From Mytilus edulis (taxonomy: Eukaryota; Mollusca; Bivalvia; Mytilida; Mytilidae): a stretch of DNA of 64,000 nt. Made by a program: the position numbers and the translations under genes. The notes under the pieces are model-generated. The model saw only the letters and a list, made by a program, of their open reading frames with translations. It was not told where the DNA came from and ran no database searches. The stretch covers positions 54,635,232 through 54,699,231 of the forward strand of contig NC_092349.1 in NCBI RefSeq assembly GCF_963676685.1, written 5' to 3'. How positions within the stretch are numbered: the first letter of the stretch is position 1; each line of letters starts with the position of its first letter. Below are positions 47,565-57,607 of the stretch, in pieces.

Positions 47565-50492
47565 TCAATCATCAACAGACTGATGACTTTGGCTACATGA
47601 TACAATATGTGGAACCATATTCTCTTTATAGAATTCAATAAGCTTTTGTTCCATATTCTCCCAATACAATTTGTCAAATTTTACTTCAACTGTGAGAAAA
47701 TCATTCAAAAGGTAAATTACCAAATCACAATTCTCATATTTACAAATTCCCATTTGTCCTTGTATTTGAGAAAAATACTTGTGGGATTTTTTCAATTGCA
47801 TATTGTTTTGTTCATCAATTTCAAGGAAAAAATCTTTGCTTGCACATGCCTCTCTGATTGTTTTCATTCTCCATTTCCATGGACATTTTATCTCTAGTAC
47901 ACATTTTTCCTCACCAAGCTTTGTGCACTTTTTAACAAGTCCATCAGGACTAGCACCAAGAAATCCAAATTTGTCACATAAGAATATACCACATTCTTTT
48001 ACAAAAAATTTTTCACCATATTTTAATCTTCTGTGAGCAATATATTTTTTTCTTGCTATCGGTTCATGCTTTCGTCCCCAAATTAATGGTGCCACATTGA
48101 TTATCTTACCCGGCTTAGAAAAAGATTGCACTAATTTATCGACATCTGCTTTTTGCGTGAAACAATAGAGTGAAAATTTGAACTTGTTATTCTAAATTTT
48201 CTGGTATCAAACCAAAGTTGATTTTCAGATTGACCTAATGTTCTTTTTTCTATCTCATCAATTACTGTCTGAGGAATATTCACAAATTTGTCGAGCAGTA
48301 TGGTCTCATTAATGGTTGGTTCTTTTTGAACAATTGACATAATGTCTATGTAGCTGTCAGATTCAAAGTGTAAATATTCAGAGGTCTCAACTTCTTCAAA
48401 ATTAACTACATTTATGTCACTATTAATGTCATAAACTTCACAACTTGGGGCAACTAAATCAAAAATTGCTGGAGAATAATTCAAATTTCCTAATTTAGCT
48501 GTTAATAGTGATAAAAAATCCTGACCTTGGTCAGTAATGGATTTTTTCACAGTAAATTTATTTTTCTTTACATTTGCACATGGTTCATTTCCACCATATT
48601 TTAACTTTTTGAAAGATATGTTTAGGACTTCTTGAGGATCTTTTTTCCTTTTACCTCCCTTATTCCAATTACATGGTTTTGAAGTACATGCAGTATTTTC
48701 TTTTTCCTGTGCACATGCCTCAAGCTTGAAGAGAAGACCTGCGATATGGGTTCATCCTTCAACTAGGCTGAAAATAGAAATCAGAGTTATTGTTCATTTT
48801 AGAAGAAATGACAAGGGCAGTTAAGAGTCAGTAAAATCACAAACTGGTTTGAAGTTGAACAATAATGGTTTAAACCACCAGCAAGCTAAACTTTAACAAC
48901 ATTGTGTTTTGAATGGAAAGTTGTCTCATTGGCACTCATACCACATTTTCTTATTTATATTATGATTTTTGTAGCTCGCCTGACCATAAGGATAATGTGA
49001 GTAACATTAATGATTTTTGTTTGCTTTCACAATCACATGACCCCCCCCCCCCCCCCCCCTTTCCCTTTAAATCATGTATGTTTAACATGTCACTTGCATG
49101 TATTACATATTTCTTTTATCATGTCTTAATTTTTCATAAATTTAATTATCTGTTCATATTTTTCATTATTTGGTATATATATGTATGGATTCATATATGA
49201 GGGGGGATAGGAGGGGTCCTGATCTCGAAATCCCGGACTTAAAAAAACGAAATCCCGAGGTCCCGAATTTAAATAAAGTAAATCCCGACATCCCGAAATC
49301 CGAAAAAAAGGACTCCCGGATCCCGAAAGGGTCAATCCCGAAATCCCGAGCTTAAAAACACCCGATCCCGGAGTCACGATAAAGGTCCTATCCCCCCTCA
49401 TATATACATGTATGCTAAGCTAAGTTAAAGTGTCAACTTAACACTATAATCACTCTGGTAATGTCACTTGGGTTTTTGTGTAATTTGATGTTTGGCCTGT
49501 CAGTGTCACCTGTTAGGGAGCTACCATTTGATTTTTATGGGGAGGGGGGGGGGGGGGGCTATGATGAAAAATTTGTCCTGCTTTTTTTAGTTGTTACATG
49601 TATCTCAGCCCTGCCTTTTTATTTTTATTTTTTACTATATTTGGTCCTGCCTTTTTTTACAAGTTTATCCTGAGGTTTTTTGCACAGTTGCTCATCCTGC
49701 CTTATATTTTACTCAAAATTACTATCCTGCCTTTTTGTTTAAATTTCATGCTAGCTAGCCCCCCAAATAAATCAAATAGTAGCTCCCTTACTATATATTT
49801 TTTTAAAGCAAATTTGAATTATGGAGACAGGGATGGTTTTAAATAAAAGAAAGTCTTGTGTTGAAAACTTATAAGGCCCAACTTATAATGAAAGTGTTAA
49901 ATAAAAAAAAACATACATACCCAGCTGGACAACTACAGTTGGCCTTGAAAACTACAACAGGTGTTTTCTTTGAAATTAAAATCCATTGTTGATATGGTCC
50001 CTGTTGTTTCATTGAAGGGTAACACTTTGATCTGATGTAACAACTTTCACAATCATCATCAATACTGTTTATCATTAAGTCATGAACATAGTTCTCTTTA
50101 AAAAAGTTATATCCACGGATGAACTGGCGATAGCATAACATTTGCTCATTGTCCCCAGTTCTGTGACTGCTGTGAATGAGAAAGGATTCCACATCCTGAT
50201 GGGAAACAAGTGGCAGCAAAGATAGATCACTAGTCTACCCAGAGTTTAGTTCATTATAAGGGGGAATATCAACATTGTCATTAGTGCAAGAGTGTTGAGA
50301 AACAAGAACTGTCGACAGTGACGCAGTCACACCATTGTTTGTTTGATTAGTTTCAAAGGCTCTTCGTGCAAGTTCGTCTTTATTCCCAGATATCTTTGCA
50401 CTGCTTGATCGCAGGAATAATACTAAATCACTTTTCTTCAAAGTTAAAAAGTCCTCGACAGTAGTTTTATCATTTATGTCTCCTATTTTCAT
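47565..50492 (-). pseudogene. SAP-SWIM-YqaJ nuclease gene, inactivated
   Basis: Minus strand, two main exons: 50492-49922 and 48767-47565, joined by a gtatgt donor and a tctattttcag acceptor. Order of domains: SAP-like DNA-binding motif (DFLTLKKSDLVLFLRSSSAK, then SGNKDELARRA); a conserved block (YRQFIRGYNFFKENYVHDL, YIRSKCYPSMK); SWIM zinc finger start (KANCSCPAG) continued in the second exon as GLVEG-stop-THIAGLLFKLEA; then YqaJ nuclease (LWFDTRKFRITSSNFHSIV, WGRKHEPIA, GASPDGLV, VLEIKCPW with the D...ExK active site). Lesions: TAG at 50235-50237; TGA (48752-48754) exactly at the SWIM CxH cysteine; a one-base shift near 48150 in caaaaag. YqaJ relatives are phage-type exonucleases; this combined family is expanded in bivalves and cnidarians. 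The catalytic half is otherwise well kept, so decay is recent. Confidence 0.82.
48905..49760. repeat. Repeats filling the SWIM-YqaJ intron
   Basis: A gcactcataccacattttct copy at 48915, 19 C at 49041-49059, and a foldback at 49195-49405 with arms tgaggggggataggaggggt and ggtcctatcccccctcatat enclosing several aaatcccgag/ggtcccgaa words. Then 15 G at 49544-49558 and the pyrimidine-rich repeat (tcctgcctttttttacaag) at 49585-49740. None looks coding. Confidence 0.65.
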
Positions 50493-50585
50493 TAGTTTAC
50501 TGATTGTTTACACTCGTTACGGAAGAAAAGTAAGTGTCGTCACCTTCACGCAAGAAAGACAACTCCGATAACGACCGATAACTCT

Positions 50586-51548
50586 GTATATCGAAAGTCG
50601 GGAATATATGCTTTGGATTTCAATTATTTTTGCCACGAGCATCACTGAAGAGACATGTATTGTCGAAATGCGCATCTGATGCAGGAAAATTGGTACCGTT
50701 AATGTTATCACGTCAGGAAATCATGCCAAAACTACACATATCTTAAAAGAACATATGTCATATACGTCAATTACACAGTACACTGAGAACATCAATAATA
50801 AATCAAACAATGTGGCATACATATATATCAATGAAAGAATACTCGAACAAAGCAAATAGAATAAAAATGTTGCTGGTGAATAAATAAGGCAGTATCCTTA
50901 AAACACAAATAGTGAAAAAGGTGGCATAGACTCCAATAAGACGACAACCAACAATAAAATTAACAACAAATAAGTCTTGCATATATGCTATAAAGTAGTA
51001 CATGAAAGATACAAATAATACGAAAAATGAAACAAAACAAAAGCTGTAGCATTCACGGAAAATGGTAAATGTTGACAGCAATTGTTGAATATTGAAAATT
51101 GATGCTGAATATTGAAATTGGAATGTTAAAGTATGCAGATTTATTGGATTAATTTGCTTTAATTCATTGTAGAATATTTGCACCTACTAGTATGTTTCAA
51201 AATGATAATCATTTGAAAAGTTTTAACAATTTAAAACACGTATATAAGGAAACTTAAACACCCCCCCCCCCCCCCGCCCCCACTCAAAAGAAAAAGAAAA
51301 AAAGGCCATTGTCATTTTTTTGAGGTGCAAACATTGTAAAATTGTGGGGTTAATGATTCTCTCTAGACTTTTTATACATTTAACATCGGCATCTATTTTC
51401 TACGCACAAACTATGAAAAAGCAAAGATTTTGTACAAGGATATTCACTTATGGCTTAATGTAACAATATGCAATAAAATTAATAAAAGGAAAGTCGTTTA
51501 GGGAGCAAATAAGTATATCAAAAATACTAAACTACAAGGCAAATTAAA
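50586..51548. repeat. Interspersed repeat and degenerate satellite
   Basis: At 50635-50710 lies the word group gagcatcactgaagagacat, attgtcgaaatgcgcatctg and ggtaccgttaatgttatc, related to the pair in RLR intron 4. At 50755-50950 lies the satellite also seen at 42336. A run of 15 C is at 51261-51275. No gene seen. Confidence 0.6.
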
Positions 51549-52790
51549 ACTAGAGGATCTTAAGAGCCTGTGTCGCTCACCTTAGTCTATGTGCATATAA
51601 ACAAAGGACACATATGGATTCATGATAAAACTGTGTTTTGGTGATGGTGATGTGTTTGAAGTTCTTACTTTACTGAACGTTCTTGCTACTTACAGTTATC
51701 TCTATCTATAATGAACTTTGCCCATTAGTAACAGAGGAAATTATTTTGTAAAAAGTTACAAAAATTTACCAAATTAATGAAAATTGTTAAAAAATGACTA
51801 TAAAGGGCAATGACTCCTTAAGGGGTCAACTGACCAATTTGGTCATTCTGACTTATTTGTAGATTTTATTTAGCTGAACATTATTGCTGTTTATAGATCA
51901 TCTCTATCAATAATAGTATTCAAGATAATAACCAAAAACGGCAATTTTTAAAAAAATTACCAGTTGGGGGACAGCAACCCAACAAACGGTTGTCCAATTC
52001 ATTTGAAAATGTCAGGGCAGATATATATTGACTTGATAAACAATTTAACATTGTCAGATTTGCTCTAAATTATTTGATTCCAGAGTTATAAGCCAAAATC
52101 TACATTTAATCCCCTGTGTTCTACTTTAAGCCATGGCGGCCATCTTGGTTGGTTGGCCGGGTCACCGCACATATTTTGTTTAATTGAATACCCCAATGAT
52201 GATTTTGGCTAAGTTTCGTTAAGTTTGGCCTTGTTGTTTCAAAGGAAAAGATTTGGTAAAAGATTACAAAAATTTATGAAAAAAATGGTAAAACATGACT
52301 AAAAAGGGTAATAACTCCTTAAGGGGTCAAGTTGACTTATTTGTAGATCTTACTCTGCTGCACATTATTGCAATTTACAGTTTATCTCTATCTATAAAAG
52401 AATTCAAGATAATAACCAAAATCGATAAAATTTCTTAAAAATTACCAATTCAGGGGCAGCAACGCAGCAACCGGTTGTCCGAATTATCTGAAAATTTCTG
52501 ATCAGATAGATCTTTACTCGATAAACAATTTAGATTTGCTCTAAATGCTTTGGTTTAAGAGTTATAAGCAAAATTCTACATTTTACTCCTATGTTCTATT
52601 TTTAGCCATGGCGGCCATCTTTGTTAGTTGGCCGGGTCACCGGACACATTTTTTAAACTAGAAACCCAAATAATGATTGTAGCCAAGTGTGGTTAAATTT
52701 GGCCCAGTAGTTTCAGAGGAGAAGATTTTTGTAAAAGTTAAAGACGACTGACGCCAAATGATGAGAAAAGCTCACTTTGAGCTAAAAAGG
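51549..52790 (-). repeat. Interspersed repeat, family D, inverted copy
   Basis: Starts ctagaggatcttaagagcct followed by gtgtcgctcacctta, and ends gaaaagctcactttgagct. It includes two catggcggccatct blocks and two taactccttaaggggtcaa blocks. It is the diverged reverse-complement counterpart of 16171-17450, including the internal duplication. Confidence 0.8.
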
Positions 52791-53149
52791 GGAAGTCCGT
52801 AAAAACTGTCAGAGTAAAACGCTATCAACCAACTGAAAACGACTGCTGTATTCCTGCTACAGGGAATTTCAGATGAAAATAATGAATTAAGTCTGGCTTT
52901 ATAGCTAACTAAACCTACCACCTGTACGGCAGTGTTTATAGTTCCGCTAATTATTAAATGGACCCACATGATTAAAACTAGAGGAGTCCAATTATCTGAC
53001 AAAAAGTATAAAAATAACTGACTAGCGAACATTATTAAGCTGACCATTGTTGACAAAACGTTTACATGCTACTTGAATTCCTATTTAATTAAGTGTAACA
53101 TCATAGCTGTAATCACAAATTGATAGCTATATACTAGTCTACAGATAAT
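52791..53149. other. Intergenic, no gene seen
   Basis: Short AT-rich stretch without features that I can name. Confidence 0.45.
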
Positions 53150-54265
53150 AATATTTATGTCGATAACAATAAAAATTGACAATTTTTCTGTTTTTATTAA
53201 TATTTTAGAACTGGCCTGATAATTGAGTACTTTTTAGACCTCGGGGTGGATTGTGAGACATAAAAGTGAAGAAATATGAGTTTAAAATTGCAAAAATTGT
53301 TGTCTCGTGCAATTATTTTCCATTTTGTTAGAGTAATTTATAACGGCATTAAAATTCTGTTCCGTTTTGCTCGAAGGATGAATTATAGTTTTACACAAAT
53401 TGAGAGCTCTATAAGTGTACGGTTACTAATATCAATGTCGATAACAATAAAAAGTTACACTATTTCCGGTTTTTTATTGATATTCTAGTACTGCTCTGAT
53501 AATTAAATACTTTTTATGAGACAATATTTCTTTTTGAGCATTTTTTATACCTCAGGATGGACTGTTATCCATCAAAGTAAAGACGTTTTGCAAATTTGTT
53601 GTCCCATGATAAAGGTGCCAATATATTCCATTTTGTAAGAATATTATACAACCGCATTAAATTCTGTTCTGTGTGTCCCTAAGGATGAATAGTTTTACAA
53701 AAACAGAGAGCTCTTACTATAAGTCTACGGTTACTAATATTTATTTCGATAACAATAAATAGGGACATTATTTGAGTACTTTTTATACATCAGGATGGAT
53801 TGTAAGACATAAAGTTTACGAAATTTAAGTTTAAATAATTGCAAAATTTGTTGTTAAATTAAAAGAGATGCAAATATTTTCCATTTTGTTAGAATATTAT
53901 ACAACGGCATTAAGATTCTGTTCTTTTTTACCCTAAGGATGAATAGTTTTACATAGTTGAAAGCCCAATAGTCTACGGTTACACATATATATGTCAATAA
54001 CAGTAAAAAGTGACAATATTTCTTTTCAATTATTTTAAATTTATATTCTTCTTGTCCTTGTACTTGCGTGATGATTTAGTACTTTTTGTATACCTTTGGA
54101 TAGATTGTTACACATAAAAGTGTAAAACATGTTTAAAATTGCATTACAATTTTTTGTTTGTCCCTAAGAATTGAATAGTTTTACACTAATTGAGAGATCT
54201 ATAAGTTGCGGTTATCAAATTGAATATGTATGTCGATAAAAAAAAAATTACAATATTTCTTTTTT
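53150..54265 (+). repeat. Degenerate tandem repeat, ~4 units of 240-310 bp
   Basis: Unit starts at about 53157, 53434, 53742, 53990 and 54228 share tatgtcgataacaataaaaa. Later in the unit come tgagtactttttatacctc, aggatggattgtgagacata, ttccattttgttagaatatt, acggcattaaaattctgttc and gaatagttttacacaaattg, agagctctataag. Divergence is high and unit length varies. Non-coding. Confidence 0.75.
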
Positions 54266-55832
54266 ACTAGTGTCAAGCTATCCAGTAATTTTCATCCTGC
54301 AATTCTCTTGCGATAAAACTATCATGCGATTCGTCATCCTGCAATTGAGTAAATGAAAATTAAAACAATTAAAAAAATGAGGTCCAATTAACAACTCAAC
54401 TATAAATAATTCAAGTACAATTTAGCTTCTTGACAAAGTTAATCACATATTTATTTTGATAATTAGTTATGTTGTGTGTAAAAGTAATAAGAATAAGGTA
54501 TCAGGGGGACATTCGAAACTGATAGGGAAACTTACACACCTTTTAGAAAATAAACACAGAAACGACTTAAAAAAAGACAAACATCCGCAGTACGTTCCTG
54601 TCACATAAAGCATGTAAAACTTATTTTGAGTAACACGAGGCCAGAAAAGTGCGTGCGTTATCTCGGACGATACACAAGTGAAAGTAGATTAGACTAAGTA
54701 AGATGCTGATCATTACGTAATTATAGTACTAATGAAACTTATTGAGATTAAAATAAGATCTCATAATATCCTAAAAATAAAAAAATCACCAGTATCCAAA
54801 GTCAATCTTTTGTTGTATATATATATCTCACCCTCGAGTCTTTAGTTTGGCGCATATCTTTATACGAAATTAATAGTCACGTTTTATTAATAAATCTGAA
54901 AATTGTATTTGCCGATATTTCTTATCACAATGAAAATTCATGGTCATGGTGAACTTTAGTCAAATTATCGTATTAACAAACTTAAACGTTTAAAACAATT
55001 TGTATAATTTAAGTACATCCAAATGTGATAGATGGACATTAGTGTTATAGAAGCGTAATACAGTAGTCGACAAATGAGGTAAGACTTCAAATTATAATGC
55101 TTACATTGTTACTGACCAAAAAGTATACATTGAACAAATAAATATATTTAATCAAGATTGATTATACTAAGAATGATTTTGTAATCAGTTTTTTTTTTAT
55201 CAAATTATTATTATATTTATCAATATTGCGCATTTAACGTGAACAATTTATTTTGTTTTAGAGATTTCGGGTAATCATGATGATAATACATTGTTTTCGA
55301 TTAATAAGGAAGTTTATAATTGTGATACACTAGTCAGTAATATGTTTTAAATGTCAAGGAGACCGTGACATACTTTATTTAGGTCGGCATTTAAATGTCC
55401 TAAAAAAAATTTGAATACTAAATATATGTTTGACGGGATAGTTTTTTGTTAAATGGTCTTACAGTACCCTAACAAATATTTTTATGTTTGAATTACGCAT
55501 TTTACTCTAAGTTCGACTGAGTGAACTTTTAACTATATACGGTTAAAATATGTTTAAACATTGTTGGGTTCTGAATGATATCGTCCAGCAGTTTGAGTCA
55601 TGCCTCCATATAAAAATTTTGTATTTTCAATTTCACATATTTGTTTACTTCACAGATTCCTTGAATTGACATTTTTGAATAAATCAACCGATTAATTTTG
55701 GTCTGCAAACATAATCTACAGAATAATATTTTGTTAGAGAAGAAATAAATATGTATTAGGAAGGCATCATTCGACACATATAAGACTTATAGGTAACAAC
55801 GTTAAACTAAGATATCTTTTATAACAATTAGG
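54266..55832. other. Intergenic upstream of the second HEPN gene
   Basis: AT-rich, with no recognisable gene, RNA gene or repeat shared with other parts of the window. Confidence 0.5.
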
Positions 55833-55985
55833 AATTGAATGCTTCTTGTTGTAATTTTATTAAGATGTAGAAGTGTTGACCGAGGCACATTTTATATGAA
55901 GCCTCAATTCTAGAAATGTGAACACGATCAACACTTTTACAACCCTATACAATTACTCAAAGAAGCATTCAATTCTTAGAATAAA
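55833..55985. mobile_element. Foldback MITE, family E
   Basis: The inverted ends gaattgaatgcttctt and aagaagcattcaattc enclose the nested pair gaagtgttgaccgaggcac and acgatcaacacttttacaac. Same layout as 34019-34180. A third, more diverged relative (aaaagtgttgaccgtgcgca, aagacgcattcaatac) lies at 56430-56600. Confidence 0.7.
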
Positions 55986-56429
55986 ATGTTTATGCTAGGG
56001 TCATGCAATTTCTATCATATATTTCTTTTATTACCTTGTGCAATTTGTGAAGGCACGTACTCATCGCAAATGTTACACTTCAATCAAAATAACTGATTCT
56101 TCTGAAACATATATGTAATGCTATTTTTGTATAATGACATGTTCCTCAGACAAATAAATTCCTTTTAAACTTTTTCCCTGAGTATGTAAGAAGCCGTTGA
56201 TAGATACAAATGATAAATCTAAGTTTGTTTTATTATATTTTGTAAATGGTTACATTAAATGTTTATTTCATTACAATATGTTATTTTGATTGGCTTACAG
56301 CATCTCGCGTCACTCTGAAATTTACATCCGTTTTAAAATGTAATGTAACATTCATGATGACACGCAGTTCCACTATAAAATTCACAGGTAAATAAAAGAA
56401 AAAAATTATAGTAATCATGTTTTCATGAT

Positions 56430-56600
56430 CATAGTGAAAAAATGTAATTATTAGTTTTGAATTCTTCTTTTTAGCCCTTGTATAGGGTTTTAAAAGTGTT
56501 GACCGTGCGCACATTATTAGAATATTGATATATACAATCTTATTCGGTCAAAGCTTGTATGCTCCAATAAGTTTACAAAAGACGCATTCAATACATATAC
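56430..56600. mobile_element. Diverged family E element
   Basis: Contains tttaaaagtgttgaccgtgc and ends acaaaagacgcattcaatac. The left end is less clear than in the other two copies. Confidence 0.45.
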
Positions 56601-56854
56601 CTTTTTCTGCAATTATGAAACAGTAATTCGTATTTATAGTAAAGCATAACTTAATCTCCATTAATGAATTTGTTTTATTACATTTCATATATTAGTCATG
56701 ACTTTTATTTATTTTCATAAAAGTTTTTAAACTGAAAATGGATTTGTCTTTAACATTTGATTTTCACAGAATGTGTTACTCAGAAGTTTATACTTTGCCT
56801 CACTTTGTGATAAGTAATATCGGTAAAATAATTGAACATGACGTTTTGTCTTAT

Positions 56855-56893
56855 ACACTGTTTCTCACATATTTAGATAACATTTGACTAACA
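56855..56893 (+). promoter_or_regulatory. Likely 5'-UTR splice acceptor and start context of the second HEPN gene
   Basis: A pyrimidine-rich tctcacatatttag ends at 56877, 16 nt before the ATG at 56894. An in-frame TGA (56885-56887) excludes an upstream start on this exon. The context aacaATGG is favourable. Confidence 0.45.
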
Positions 56894-57607
56894 ATGGAGG
56901 CAGTTCTATTTGACAAAGAATGTGGGTACTACATGAAACTTATCACCTTTATCCTTGGAATTGGTATGGATGTCTTACATACGTATTTTGAGCAAAACAT
57001 TTTGAATGCAAAAGAACATTTGGAATTTTACATGTTCTTAGATAAAAATAAACATAATTTGTACCACGAATGCTATCCTAAAATTGAATGCTGTGAATGT
57101 TCTCAAAATGGTCTTGGTATGGCGTCTCAAAAAGGATGTTTAACCAAACAACAGTTTTTGGTATTGTTTGAAATTGGCACTCTAACTGAAATAGATCATT
57201 TTCAAACAGGAAGGCGTTCCAATGAGATTACCAAACAGTGTTTGTGCAGAATCATCGCAAAAAGATCTAATGATGTTGACTGTATGGATATAACTCTTAT
57301 GTATGCAATTATTCAATCATGCTATCTGAAACATAATATAGCTATACACGGAAATCCCAGATGTATTGAAGCTATCAAAGACACAAGAAACTTTTTGGCA
57401 CATGTACCTAACCCACGTATTTCGAAGTCTGAGTTTGACACCAGGTTTACTGAGACTGAGCAAGCTATCTTAGAAATAGGTAGTTCATTGGGCAAATATT
57501 TTACTAAAGTTAACCAAAAGAACATAGATGAATTCAAAAGAAATGATTTATCGATAGAAGGTATCAAAGAAATCATCGAGAACAATATTGATGGTATTAT
57601 AAAGAAG
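56894..57607 (+). CDS. Second HEPN gene exon 1: DZIP3-type HEPN domain
   Basis: Residues 1-238. A Cys-rich patch YPKIECCECSQNG at 61-73 precedes LTKQQFLVLFEIG, and DITLMYAIIQSC leads into IKDTRNFLAHVPNPRISKSE. The RNxxxH RNase motif and the following N-x-x-I-S-x-x-E-F helix are shared in style with exon 1 of the RLR gene (RNKIIHRGN...[10 protein letters not shown]), though overall identity is low. The DZIP3-like HEPN group is greatly expanded in bivalves. Confidence 0.75.

Larger units (their letters stand above)
46401..50585. mobile_element. Candidate composite element with 35-bp inverted ends and two converging genes
   Basis: The segment 46401-46435 (starting agagttatcgttcgttgtcg) and the reverse complement of 50551-50585 differ at two of 35 positions. 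Just inside the left end (38 nt) starts a THAP-type first exon on the plus strand. Just inside the right end (59 nt) starts a SAP-SWIM-YqaJ gene on the minus strand. Two genes reading inward from inverted ends is the layout of a DNA transposon. THAP domains are the DNA-binding part of P-element and Kolobok transposases. YqaJ is a lambda-exonuclease-like nuclease. No transposase core was found between the genes, and the 35-bp word may instead be a dispersed repeat that supplied both promoters. Confidence 0.4.

Noticed and set aside
49170..49401. Open frames on both strands rich in Pro/Asp or Gly/Phe around the atcccg repeat
   Set aside because: They are products of the short repeat words within a foldback, not a protein.
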